Program-made: the position numbers and the translations under genes | Source of the DNA: Sporobacter sp963675425 | GTDB taxonomy: Bacteria > Bacillota > Clostridia > Oscillospirales > Oscillospiraceae | Length of the DNA stretch: 64,000 nucleotides | Reading direction: 5' to 3' | Assembly: GCA_963675425.1 (NCBI GenBank) | Contig: OY776214.1 | Coordinates: forward strand, 2,480,001-2,544,000 | Part shown: positions 48,858 through 57,259 of the stretch, piece by piece | Layout of the letters: every line of letters begins with the position of its first letter | Numbering within the stretch: position 1 is the first letter of the stretch | Notes under the pieces: generated by a model | Databases searched by the model: none | What the model was told of the DNA's origin: nothing | The model's input: only the letters and a program-made list of their open reading frames with translations

Positions 48858-49796
48858 ATGCAGGCTTGGGATCGTATTCAGAGTACATTGGATTGGATAG
48901 AGGAAAATCTGCCGGAACGTATCGAGATAGAAAATCTGGCTGCCTCGGCTCAGCTGTCGCCGTTTTATTATCAGAGACTTTTCAGCCGCTTGGTCGGAAA
49001 ACCCATCATGGAATATATTAAACTGCGCCGCCTTGCTAACGCTGCGGATTATCTGGTTGGACATAAAAGCCGGATCATAGACGTGGCGCTCGACTTTGGC
49101 TTTGAAAACCATGAAACGTTTACGCGAGCTTTTAAGGACGCCTACGGTATGACACCGGAAAAATACCGCGCGGGCCCCCGTCAGTTGTCACACTTTAATA
49201 AGCCCGACCTGTCTTTGAAATATTGCCTTGTAGATGAAAACGTTCCGCTCGTATCCGACGGGATTATCCTGGAGGTACGGCGGGAGTGGCTGGATACGCC
49301 GCGGTGCTTTGCCGGATTCAGTGTCCAGAATCCTGTTAACGACACGCCGGGCGTAGATTTTCTCGGTGAGCTTTGGGATCGTTTTCATCGGGAGAAGCAT
49401 AAGGTTTTAGATCTGCTCACCGGCGGGAACGAGCTGGGCGTATCATACTGCGGGACGACGGATGGCTTCTTTACTTATTTTGCCGGTGCCGAGGTGAGTG
49501 GGCAGACGGAGCAGCCTGGCTTTGAATACTGGGCCATGCCGGAGGGACGTTACAATGTCTGCTCATTTGAAGCGGAAAATTTCTATTTGCTGACGACGAA
49601 TGCCCTTAATAAGGCGCGTGATTATATGCTGGGTGTCTGGCTGAAGAACAACGGAGTGACCATAGAGCCATTTATGGCGGAGCTTTATTTCGACACGTCT
49701 CCAGACGGCACCCGAATGGAGCTGTGGTTTAAAGAAGCGGCGACAGCTAAGGTGGAAAACGGCGAGGTGTGTGCTTCTTCGGAAGTATCTGAATAG
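48858..49796 (+). CDS. AraC-family regulator with GyrI-like effector domain
   Basis: 312 aa, AAGGAGGTGC upstream. Two HTH motifs at the N-terminus (IEIENLAASAQLSPFYYQRLFSRLVGKPIMEYIKLRR; RIIDVALDFGFENHETFTRAFKDAYGMTPEKYR). Residues 135-305 form a GyrI-like ligand domain (WLDTPRCFAGFSV, FEYWAMPEGRYNVCSFEAENF, LYFDTSPDG). Same design as the regulator at 20904-21767 but distant in sequence. Ligand unknown. Confidence 0.9.
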   Translation: MQAWDRIQSTLDWIEENLPERIEIENLAASAQLSPFYYQRLFSRLVGKPIMEYIKLRRLANAADYLVGHKSRIIDVALDFGFENHETFTRAFKDAYGMTPEKYRAGPRQLSHFNKPDLSLKYCLVDENVPLVSDGIILEVRREWLDTPRCFAGFSVQNPVNDTPGVDFLGELWDRFHREKHKVLDLLTGGNELGVSYCGTTDGFFTYFAGAEVSGQTEQPGFEYWAMPEGRYNVCSFEAENFYLLTTNALNKARDYMLGVWLKNNGVTIEPFMAELYFDTSPDGTRMELWFKEAATAKVENGEVCASSEVSE

Positions 49797-50006
49797 CTAT
49801 TGGCTGGGCGTTTAGGGTAACTCCAAGACTAACCCAGACTGGGTGCGGCGCTTTATAAATGAGAACAAGGCGTCGCTCAGTAACTTGAGTGTCCGTGAGG
49901 CAAGCAAGTATATATAAAAAACTATAAACCTGACAGTGGGGGCGGATTTCAATCCGCCCTTTTGTACATTTCGATATTGCCAAAATATAAACAGTATAAA
50001 GATGTG

Positions 50007-50035
50007 TTGACAAAAACAATAAACATAAATATAAT
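50007..50035 (+). promoter_or_regulatory. Promoter of the HTH-DUF2087 gene
   Basis: TTGACA, 17-bp spacer, TATAAT, about 30 bp before the start codon. Confidence 0.85.
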
Positions 50036-50066
50036 ATATGTAGAATGTGTGAAACGAAGTGAGACT

Positions 50067-50864
50067 ATGATAAACGATTTTCAGGAACTGACGCTTGAAG
50101 AAATTGAAAATGGTATACGCTTGGAAGACAACGGCAATCGGTATGTCTGCAATATTTGCCGGGCAGTGTTTGAGCGGGGCGAAATCTTTCAGATCGGTGA
50201 GCGGTTTTTCGACGTGGAAAAAGCGGCGCGGCTGCATGTTAAAAATGAGCACGGCGGCATGCTTGAGATATTAACATCCTATGAAAAAAAGCATACCGGC
50301 TTAACAGAGCACCAAAGAAAGCTCCTTTTAATGCTGGCCGACGGGCTGACAGACAGTGAAATAGCCACGCTTACCAAAACCTCGGCCGCGACCGTGCGGC
50401 ATCAGCGTTTTACATTTCGGGAAAAGGCCAGGCAAGCCAAGCTGTATCTGGCTGTATACGAGCTGGCGATGGCCGGGAAGGAGAAAACCAGCACACGGCC
50501 CGATAAAAACGAAGATCTAATTGAGGTGCATGAGGGGGCTAAGATGGTGGACGAACGCTACATGATTACGAAGGCTGAAGAAGAGGAAATCATCTCGAAC
50601 ATGTTTTCCTCACTGGTGCCGCTGAGACTTAAAAACCTGTCGCCAAAAGAAAAGAAAAAGATTGTGATTTTAAGAAAGATTGCCAGCCAGTTCGAGCCCG
50701 GTCGTAAATACTCAGAAAAGGAAATTAATGATATACTGAGAGACATTTATGACGATTTTGCCACTGTTCGGCGGTACCTCATAGAATACGGTTTCATGGA
50801 CCGCACGCGAGACTGCGCCTTATACTGGCTAAATGACGATGTGCCGGTAAGCTGTCGGTTATAA
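50067..50864 (+). CDS. LuxR-type HTH regulator with DUF2087 domain
   Basis: 265 aa from ATG 50067, downstream of a consensus promoter. Residues 25-60 look like a zinc-binding motif (YVCNICRAVF...RLHVKNEH: C-x2-C and H-x4-H). Residues 75-125 are a LuxR-type HTH (LTEHQRKLLLMLADGLTDSEIATLTKTSAATVRHQR). The C-terminal 90 residues are DUF2087 (NLSPKEKKKIVILRKIASQFEPGRKYSEKEIN...DDFATVRRYLIEYGFMDR), itself a winged-helix-like domain. Probably a cytosolic transcription factor; its targets are unknown. Confidence 0.85.
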   Translation: MINDFQELTLEEIENGIRLEDNGNRYVCNICRAVFERGEIFQIGERFFDVEKAARLHVKNEHGGMLEILTSYEKKHTGLTEHQRKLLLMLADGLTDSEIATLTKTSAATVRHQRFTFREKARQAKLYLAVYELAMAGKEKTSTRPDKNEDLIEVHEGAKMVDERYMITKAEEEEIISNMFSSLVPLRLKNLSPKEKKKIVILRKIASQFEPGRKYSEKEINDILRDIYDDFATVRRYLIEYGFMDRTRDCALYWLNDDVPVSCRL

Positions 50865-50865
50865 A

Positions 50866-50906
50866 AAAACGGGGAAGCGGTTTTTTACCGTTTCCCCGTT
50901 TTATTT
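50866..50906. terminator. Bidirectional terminator
   Basis: AAACGGGGAAGCGG pairs with CCGTTTCCCCGTTT around TTTTTTA. Both strands end in T-rich runs and two genes converge here. Confidence 0.9.
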
Positions 50907-51830
50907 TTTGCGCCGGTCTTTTACAAAGCAGCTGCCGGTAATTGTTTTCGCCTTCTTTTTCAGCTCGGCCGCAATTTCAGCGACCTGAAGATGCGTTGTA
51001 AAAGCATGCGTTTCACTTGTTATAACGGCCAGTGATACCGTCATGACCGGGAAGGTTTCCCGTATGCCCTGGCGGTTAGATGTTATGATGCAGCCACGGG
51101 CCAGGTCGGGCGGTGTATAAAGCGTACGGATACGGCTGTCGAACTGCTCAATAATATTCCGGCAGATAAAATCGTCGTAATCCGGGAGCGTCAGCACGAT
51201 AAAATCGTCGCCACCGATATGCCCGGTAAATGTCTTTGACACGCAGACCGAGGTGACGTCGGACAAAATATCGGCTGTAAGCTTAATGGCAATATCACCG
51301 TTTAAAAACCCGTAAACGTCATTATAAGCCTTAAAGTTGTCGATATCGATGTAGATAGCCGCAAACGGCTGATTTTTTTCGATTCGGCTGTTCAGTTCCC
51401 GCTGGATTTCAATGTTGCCGGGCAGGCCGGTGAGCGGATTGGCGTTTCTGTTGCGGTCAATCCGCTTAAGCGTGTTTTTGACCCGGAACAGTAGCTCGCG
51501 CTTATCAAAGGGCTTTGAGATGTAGTCGTCCGCGCCGGCATCCAGACCACAGAGCATGTCCTCGTGGGCATCGTTTCCGGTCAGCATGATGATCGGCATG
51601 AGATTATTGCTTTCACTGGCGCGCAGGGTTTTGCATACTTCAAGGCCGTTTATATCCGGCATGACAATATCCAGTAAAACGAGGTCGGGCTTTTCCTCGC
51701 GTACGAGACGAAAGCAGGTCTCGCCGCAGCCTGTGCTGATGACGGCATAACCATCTTGTGTGAGGATATTGGTAATCAGCGTGGCAAAAAAATGGCTGTC
51801 GTCGACAACTAGTATCTTTTTCTTAAACAC
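50901..51830 (-). CDS. Response regulator with degenerate GGDEF domain
   Basis: 309 aa from GTG 51830 with GAGGAAG 8 bases upstream; an earlier ATG at 51908 would add residues unlike any receiver. Receiver domain 1-120: DD at 10-11, phosphoacceptor D54 (LVLLDIVMPD), T84 and K107. GGDEF domain about 130-300: NPLTGLPGNIEIQ, AIYIDIDNFKAYND, and GGDDF (206-210) replacing GGDEF. Asp for Glu at the metal/catalytic position may lower or abolish c-di-GMP synthesis. Together with the class I riboswitch it shows that this organism uses c-di-GMP signalling. Confidence 0.88.
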   Translation of the reverse strand: MFKKKILVVDDSHFFATLITNILTQDGYAVISTGCGETCFRLVREEKPDLVLLDIVMPDINGLEVCKTLRASESNNLMPIIMLTGNDAHEDMLCGLDAGADDYISKPFDKRELLFRVKNTLKRIDRNRNANPLTGLPGNIEIQRELNSRIEKNQPFAAIYIDIDNFKAYNDVYGFLNGDIAIKLTADILSDVTSVCVSKTFTGHIGGDDFIVLTLPDYDDFICRNIIEQFDSRIRTLYTPPDLARGCIITSNRQGIRETFPVMTVSLAVITSETHAFTTHLQVAEIAAELKKKAKTITGSCFVKDRRKK

Positions 51831-52020
51831 CAATAGTCTTCCTCTCGTATCATCTCCTTTACTTATATCGTACAATATTTGCCAATAATTAGCTAAATGT
51901 ATAATCATTTCATGTTATGTAAATCTTTTGGTGCCGGAATGAAAAGATTAAGCAATAGGGTGGCTTTGAGTAAATCGGATGTCCGGGAACAAAAAAACCT
52001 ACAAAATTGTTCTAAATTGT

Positions 52021-52049
52021 TGCCAACGACTATGCTGCTGAGTATAATG
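52021..52049 (+). promoter_or_regulatory. Promoter at start of prophage late module
   Basis: TTGCCA, 17-bp spacer, TATAAT, about 45 bp before the first phage gene. Likely the host-type promoter for packaging genes. Confidence 0.6.
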
Positions 52050-52092
52050 AGGATTACAGAACAGACGGGCAGTTGGACAGGCGGTATGAAGG

Positions 52093-52473
52093 ATGAAGAA
52101 AAGGCTGTTTAAAACGGTGATGGAGCTTGAAAACGCCATCGCTGATTACTTCTCCGCATGTGGGCAGGCAGGGACGTATCCCGACGAAGCCGGGATGATA
52201 TTGGCGCTTGGCCTGGAGCGAGAGGATTATGACCGGTACTTAAGCGGAGAAGAAGGCAAGGGCTTTGCCGCCAGCCTGAAAAAAGCGCGGCTGAGGCGTG
52301 AGAGTATTATCGTCCGGGACCTTTACGCCTCGGAAAAGGCCACAACAGGTAAGATTTTTTTGGCGCGTCAGGCCAACAACGGCGGCTTGTCGGACAAGCC
52401 GGGGCAAGAGGCGCAGACGATGACGATTGACGTGAAAATAAACGGCGGGAAAAACGGCGGCATGTTTGATTGA
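52093..52473 (+). CDS. Phage terminase small subunit
   Basis: 126 aa. Helical DNA-binding N-terminus (ELENAIADYFSACGQAGTYPDEAGMILALGLEREDYDRYL) and RLRRESIIVRDLYASEKATTGKIFLARQANNGGLSDK, with the A-T-G-x-I-F-L pattern of small terminase subunits, which recognise pac/cos DNA and load the large subunit. The ATG lies close behind AAGG; an in-frame GTG/ATG pair at 52120-52125 is an alternative. First gene of the phage module. Confidence 0.78.
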   Translation: MKKRLFKTVMELENAIADYFSACGQAGTYPDEAGMILALGLEREDYDRYLSGEEGKGFAASLKKARLRRESIIVRDLYASEKATTGKIFLARQANNGGLSDKPGQEAQTMTIDVKINGGKNGGMFD

Positions 52474-52507
52474 GGGACGGTTTGCCGGATGAAACACTTG
52501 AACGGGG

Positions 52508-52675
52508 GTGGTTGCTATTATTGCGCTGATACGATTTAACGAGGCGCTCTGTCCGAGCTGCATGAAGCGATTATGCCGTATCCGAAAGGGCGGACAGGCC
52601 AAGGGCATAGAGCTGTGGTGCAAGACCTGCCGGGTGCCCGTTGTGCTGGAGTACGATGAAAAGCACAGGCTATGA
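52508..52675 (+). CDS. Small phage zinc-ribbon (Com-like) protein
   Basis: 55 aa from GTG 52508, found by reading the sequence. Two Cys pairs, LCPSCMKRLCRI and LWCKTCRVPVVL, form a likely zinc ribbon. Small proteins of this type often sit beside terminase or capsid genes in clostridial prophages; Com of phage Mu is a similar zinc-finger RNA-binding translational regulator. The specific role here is not known. The start is uncertain: ATT/GTG codons precede the Cys-rich core. Confidence 0.6.
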   Translation: MVAIIALIRFNEALCPSCMKRLCRIRKGGQAKGIELWCKTCRVPVVLEYDEKHRL

Positions 52676-52695
52676 AAAAATATAATACAGAGCCT

Positions 52696-52752
52696 TAGAG
52701 CCGATGGACTGTTTGGGGAGACCCGTGCAGGCTGCCGGCTCTTTTTTTATCC
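52696..52752 (+). terminator. Hairpin with T-run before the large terminase gene
   Basis: GAGCCG pairs with CGGCTC over a roughly 35-nt partly paired loop and is followed by seven T. It lies between the zinc-ribbon and large-terminase genes and may attenuate late transcription. Confidence 0.55.
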
Positions 52753-52782
52753 ACTGATACAAACAATATTGTAGGAGAGCTT

Positions 52783-54180
52783 ATGGCACGGCGAAAGACC
52801 GTAAAGCAGACAACGACGATTACGCTGGATCTTGGAGAGGCCAATCCCAAGCAGGAGCTGTTCTATCAAAGCCGGGCGCTGTACACGGCGTACGGCGGGG
52901 CCAAAGGCGGCGGCAAAACGCACGCTGTGCGCACCAAGGCGGTCGGCGGGGCCGTTCGATGGCCGGGCATACGCATCCTCATTTTGCGGCGTACCTACCC
53001 CGAGCTGCAGCAAAACCATATTGAACCCATTTTGAAGCTTGTGCCGCCCGAGATCGCCTCTTATAACAGTTCGCTGTACACCATGTACTTCGTCAACGGG
53101 TCCGTTATCAAATTTGGCCATTATCAAAGCGCGACGGCCGAGCGGGAATATCAGGGCCAGGAATACGACTGGATTTTTATCGACGAGGCCACGCAGTTTT
53201 CCGAGCGGGATTTCCGCTATCTGGGCGGCTGCCTGCGCGGGACGAGCACGGTTCCCAAGCGGTTTTATATTACCTGCAATCCCGGCGGCATCGGACACCG
53301 TTGGGTCAAGCGCTTGTTTATAGATCGGGCGTATAAAACGTCTGAGGATAATCCGGAGGAAAACGAAAATTCGGACGATTATGCGTTTATCTTCGCATCG
53401 GTGGAGGACAACAAGCACCTGTTAAAGTCGTCTCCGGCGTATCTTCAGATGCTGTCCGGGCTGCCGAAAAGTCTGCGCAACGCCTATCGATACGGCGACT
53501 GGGACGCTCTGTCCGGCGCGTATTTTTCGGAGTTTTCGGAAGAACGGCATGTTATAAGACCGTTTAAAATCCCGGATGGGTGGATACGTTACCGTGCGTT
53601 TGACTATGGGCTGGACATGCTTGCGTGTCTGTGGGTCGCGATCGACGGCGCGGGACGGTGTTATGTATACAGGGAGGTCAAGCTGCCGGGACTCATCGTT
53701 TCGGAGGCGGCGCGCGTGATGCTGGACCATACGCTGCCCGGCGAGCCGATAGCCGTGACATTTGCACCGCCGGACATATGGAGCCGGCAAAAGGATACGG
53801 GCCGGACGATGGCGGAGCTGTTTTTATCCGGCGGCGTACCCATCGTCCGGGCCGGCAGCAACAGGGTGCAGGGGCATATGCTTGTCAAAGAGCTCCTGAT
53901 GGACCGGACCGACGGGCGGCCTGGACTGGTGATGTTTGACACATGCCGAGAGCTGATTGCCGATATTCAGGCAATTTTAGCCGACGAGGCCAACCCGAAC
54001 GACTGCGCGCGTCAGCCCCACGAGGTAACGCACACGGTTGACGCGCTGCGGTACTTCTGTGTATCGCGAACCGTGGCGGCCTCCCCAAAAAGTAACGCGG
54101 ATTGTGAACCGTCTGAGGCGATTGAGTACGACGGCTTCATGACCGGCGGGGAACTAAACTCGGGGTATTTTGAGTTTTAA
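52783..54180 (+). CDS. terL: Phage terminase large subunit
   Basis: 465 aa. ATP-driven DNA-packaging motor and nuclease. Walker A GGAKGGGKT (38-46), R70 region LILRRTYPEL, Walker B WIFIDEA (130-136), motif III ITCNPGG, then the RNase-H-like nuclease (FDYGLDMLACLWV with an acidic residue; VMFDTCRELI; HTVDALRYF with the last Asp). Length is normal, all motifs are kept. The ribosome site is GGAGAGC. Confidence 0.95.
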   Translation: MARRKTVKQTTTITLDLGEANPKQELFYQSRALYTAYGGAKGGGKTHAVRTKAVGGAVRWPGIRILILRRTYPELQQNHIEPILKLVPPEIASYNSSLYTMYFVNGSVIKFGHYQSATAEREYQGQEYDWIFIDEATQFSERDFRYLGGCLRGTSTVPKRFYITCNPGGIGHRWVKRLFIDRAYKTSEDNPEENENSDDYAFIFASVEDNKHLLKSSPAYLQMLSGLPKSLRNAYRYGDWDALSGAYFSEFSEERHVIRPFKIPDGWIRYRAFDYGLDMLACLWVAIDGAGRCYVYREVKLPGLIVSEAARVMLDHTLPGEPIAVTFAPPDIWSRQKDTGRTMAELFLSGGVPIVRAGSNRVQGHMLVKELLMDRTDGRPGLVMFDTCRELIADIQAILADEANPNDCARQPHEVTHTVDALRYFCVSRTVAASPKSNADCEPSEAIEYDGFMTGGELNSGYFEF

Positions 54181-54236
54181 CGGTTATATGACAGATTAAA
54201 TTCATAAGGAGGCGCGCCCCAAGGCGCAAATGAGAC

Positions 54237-54569
54237 ATGGATATCCTCATACTTATTTCACTCGACGTACTGTTTCTGCTTTTGCTGACCATCATCCTGA
54301 CGCTTGATCGGAGAATCGGACGGATTAAAAGGACCTGTACGCGGTTTACCGAGTGTATGAACGGGAAGTTGCGAGGTTTGAGCGATGATATTGCAGCACT
54401 GGAAACTCGCTTGGACAAGCTGGGACTTGAAGAATTGTCCGCTCAGGCCCCAGACGGGGAAGAAGGCTTGAAAGCGCATCTGGCGGAAAAACGCTTCACA
54501 GAGGGCATTGCCAGCATCCTCTCGTACGGACTCGACGCAAAGCTGGGCGGCAAGGAGGGAAAGCGGTGA
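54237..54569 (+). CDS. Small phage protein: membrane helix plus coiled coil
   Basis: 110 aa. The N-terminal membrane helix (ILILISLDVLFLLLLTIILTL) is followed by a basic stretch and a coiled coil (CMNGKLRGLSDDIAALETRLDKLG). Located between terminase and portal and overlapping the portal start by 4 bases. No family recognised; a membrane-associated role during assembly or infection is possible. Confidence 0.6.
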   Translation: MDILILISLDVLFLLLLTIILTLDRRIGRIKRTCTRFTECMNGKLRGLSDDIAALETRLDKLGLEELSAQAPDGEEGLKAHLAEKRFTEGIASILSYGLDAKLGGKEGKR

Positions 54570-56383
54570 CGCAACAAAAAGAGCAGGCCTTCCGGAGCGT
54601 CTGGAAGGCGTATGAAAAGGCCCTTGTCTATAATACGCAGGTCGGCCTGTACGACACGGTTAAAACGAATGAGAATTTCTTTATCGGCAAGCAATGGGAA
54701 GGTGTTGAGGCCAACGGCCTGCCGACGCCCGTATTCAACTTTCTAAAGCGCGTTGTGCTGTTTACGGTGGCGGGGATCACGTCCAGCCGGCTGAAAATGC
54801 AGGCAACAGGTCTGCCGGGGCCGGAGGAGGAGCAATCGGAAGTTGTTGCCGATGTCGTCAACAATGAGTTTGAGAAGCTGTTTGAGATCAACAAAATCGG
54901 CGCGCTCGTGCGTGAATACCTGCGCAATACCGCCGTGGACGGCGACGGGTGCCTGTATACATACTGGGATCCCGACGCCGAGACAGGGCAGGCGTTCAAG
55001 GGTGCGATTGTGACGGAGGTCATTGAGAACACTCGGGTCCATTTCGGCAATACAACAGACCGCCGCGTCCAGAAGCAACCGTTTATTATCCTGTCCAGCC
55101 GCGAGCGGACGGAGGATGTGCGCGAGCGGGCTGAAAATAATGGTGCGTGCGACTGGGCGGCAATCAAAAGCGATACGGACGAACGCGGCAGTTCGAAGAT
55201 TTACAGTACGGACGACGACATGACAACAGTACTCCTAAAACTGTGGCGGAATAAAGAGACAGAGACCGTTTGGGCCTACGAATGTACGCGCGATTCCGAC
55301 GTGAGGCCGGCCTGGGATACAGGCCTGACGCTCTACCCCGTGACCTGGCTCTGCTGGGATTACATACCCGACAGCTACCACGGACAGGCCATGATCACGG
55401 GCCTCATCCCGAACCAGATTTTTATCAATAAGCTGTATGCCATGAGCATGATCTCGCTGATGACGACGGCGTACCCGAAAATCGTCTACGACAAGACGCG
55501 GGTTTTGAAGTGGGACAATCGTGTCGGGGCCGCCATCCCGGTGCAGGGCGGCGACGTCAACGGCGTTGCCAAGATCATTGATCCGGCGCAGATATCCCCG
55601 CAGATTGCACAGTTTATCCAGATGGCTGTGAGCGATACCCAGTCCAACCTTGGGGCCACAAACGTTGCCCTGGGTGATGTGCGGCCGGAAAACACATCCG
55701 CCATTATTGCCCTACAGAAAGCTGCTGCTGTCCCCAACGAGATGACGAGGCAGAACCTGTATCAGAGTCTCGAAGATCTGGGACGCATTTATATTGATTT
55801 TATGGGTGAATATTACGGCACGCGCGGCGTACCTCATAGGCGGAACGAGAAAAGTGCCGGTGCCGAGAGCCTTGATGACGATATGCCGGTCGATTTCGAC
55901 TTCACGCGGCTGAGGCAAACGAATCTATCCTTAAAACTTGATGTCGGCGCGTCGTCCTACTGGTCTGAAATCGCCGCAATGCAGACGCTCGACAACCTCA
56001 TGATGCGCGGCAAGCTCGACCTCGTGGATTATCTCGAGCGCGTGCCGGACGGCTATATTGTCAAAAAACAAGAACTGGTGGATAAGCTCAAGGGCCTGCG
56101 CGATAAGGCGGAGGAAGAAAAAACAATGGCAAGCGCCGTCCTACCAGCCGGCACTTTGACGGGAGCAGCGCAGCCGGCCGTTATGCCGGGCCGGCTGCCG
56201 GCCTCCAATAAGAAGCTGGGCGCGCCGTCCGCCGCGCCAACCGTGCAGATGCAGCAGGCGAAGCTCGTGCATGACGCCCTGAAGGCGGCAGGCGGAACGA
56301 AAAAGGGGGCTATCGCGGCTAAGCCAGGGCTGGCACAGCCCGGCCAAAGAAACGCGCTTATTACCAAGCAAGGCGTTAACTAA
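54566..56383 (+). CDS. Phage portal protein
   Basis: 605 aa from GTG 54566 (GGAGGGAAAGCG upstream). Dodecameric gate for DNA entry and exit. Pattern typical of short-tailed phage portals: FFIGKQWEGVEANGLPTPVFNFLKRVVLFTVAGITSS near the start, VDGDGCLYTYWDP, YHGQAMITGLIPNQIFINKLYAM, ENTSAIIALQKAAAVPNEMTRQNLYQSLEDLG. An Ala/Pro-rich C-terminal tail (about 520-605) is low-complexity and may be a barrel or crown extension. Confidence 0.88.
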   Translation: MTQQKEQAFRSVWKAYEKALVYNTQVGLYDTVKTNENFFIGKQWEGVEANGLPTPVFNFLKRVVLFTVAGITSSRLKMQATGLPGPEEEQSEVVADVVNNEFEKLFEINKIGALVREYLRNTAVDGDGCLYTYWDPDAETGQAFKGAIVTEVIENTRVHFGNTTDRRVQKQPFIILSSRERTEDVRERAENNGACDWAAIKSDTDERGSSKIYSTDDDMTTVLLKLWRNKETETVWAYECTRDSDVRPAWDTGLTLYPVTWLCWDYIPDSYHGQAMITGLIPNQIFINKLYAMSMISLMTTAYPKIVYDKTRVLKWDNRVGAAIPVQGGDVNGVAKIIDPAQISPQIAQFIQMAVSDTQSNLGATNVALGDVRPENTSAIIALQKAAAVPNEMTRQNLYQSLEDLGRIYIDFMGEYYGTRGVPHRRNEKSAGAESLDDDMPVDFDFTRLRQTNLSLKLDVGASSYWSEIAAMQTLDNLMMRGKLDLVDYLERVPDGYIVKKQELVDKLKGLRDKAEEEKTMASAVLPAGTLTGAAQPAVMPGRLPASNKKLGAPSAAPTVQMQQAKLVHDALKAAGGTKKGAIAAKPGLAQPGQRNALITKQGVN

Positions 56384-56452
56384 AAAGCGCGCGGGGGGCA
56401 AACCAGCTCCTGAATATAGATTTCGCCCCACCACAGGCGGAAAGGAGAAAAC

Positions 56453-57244
56453 ATGCAAGAAGAAAAAAGCGAGATCTTTGATGAGGAGGACCCGGCTGTT
56501 ACACCGGTTGACGAAGCTCTGCTTGATACCGATTGGAACAATGACGCGGGCGATACCGACGTTGGGAAATCGGAGACGTTGCCGGCGGATAACAATCCCG
56601 GACAAAGTGAGCCAAAGGCTGACCAGAGCTATAAGCTTAAATATCTGGGGCAGGAAATCGACGTTTCAAAGGATGAACTGATCAAGCTGGCCCAAAAGGG
56701 CAGGGATTACGATCGTATTCGCGGCCGTGCCGACACATTGTCGGACGAGCTGAAAAAAACGGGCGGATACAAGAGTTTTCTGGAGTCTCTGGCAAAAAAG
56801 TCCGGACAGACTCTCGAGGGCTTTATGAATGGAACGAATTCTGTTTTGACGAGCGGCGGTGTGTTTGATTCCAGCGCCGATACAACCGGCAGCTCGGGTG
56901 CGGTCCAGGATCCATTGTCCCAGACGGATAAACCATCCAAGGGGACAGGCAACGGGGGTCCTGAGCAACTTGGCTGCGAGCGCCGGAGCCGCGAGGTCTC
57001 CGAATTTCTGTCCGAGTACGGGATGATCGACCCGAAAACAATTCCGGCCGAGGTCTGGGACGGCGTCCGCGGCGGCAAGACGCTTCTTGGCGCTTATCAG
57101 AGTTTTGAAAATAAACGGCTGAAGGCGCAGATTGAAGCTGAAAAGAAGAATCTGGAAAACCGGCGAAAGGCAGCTGGCTCCCGTCAAAGCCCTGGCGGCG
57201 CGCGCGCGCGGGGGGAAATTGAGGACGACTGGTACAAGGACTAA
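56453..57244 (+). CDS. Phage scaffolding protein
   Basis: 263 aa, GGAAAGGAGAAA upstream. Acidic N-terminus (EEDPAVTPVDEALLDTDWNND), KLKYLGQEIDVSKDELIKLAQKGRDYDRIRGR (as in phage scaffold proteins), a Ser/Gly-rich middle, and a helical, Lys/Arg-rich C-terminus (KTLLGAYQSFENKRLKAQIEAEKKNLENRRKA) for capsid contact. Position between portal and capsid genes is normal for scaffolds. Confidence 0.85.
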   Translation: MQEEKSEIFDEEDPAVTPVDEALLDTDWNNDAGDTDVGKSETLPADNNPGQSEPKADQSYKLKYLGQEIDVSKDELIKLAQKGRDYDRIRGRADTLSDELKKTGGYKSFLESLAKKSGQTLEGFMNGTNSVLTSGGVFDSSADTTGSSGAVQDPLSQTDKPSKGTGNGGPEQLGCERRSREVSEFLSEYGMIDPKTIPAEVWDGVRGGKTLLGAYQSFENKRLKAQIEAEKKNLENRRKAAGSRQSPGGARARGEIEDDWYKD

Positions 57245-57259
57245 TATGGGAGGAACATT

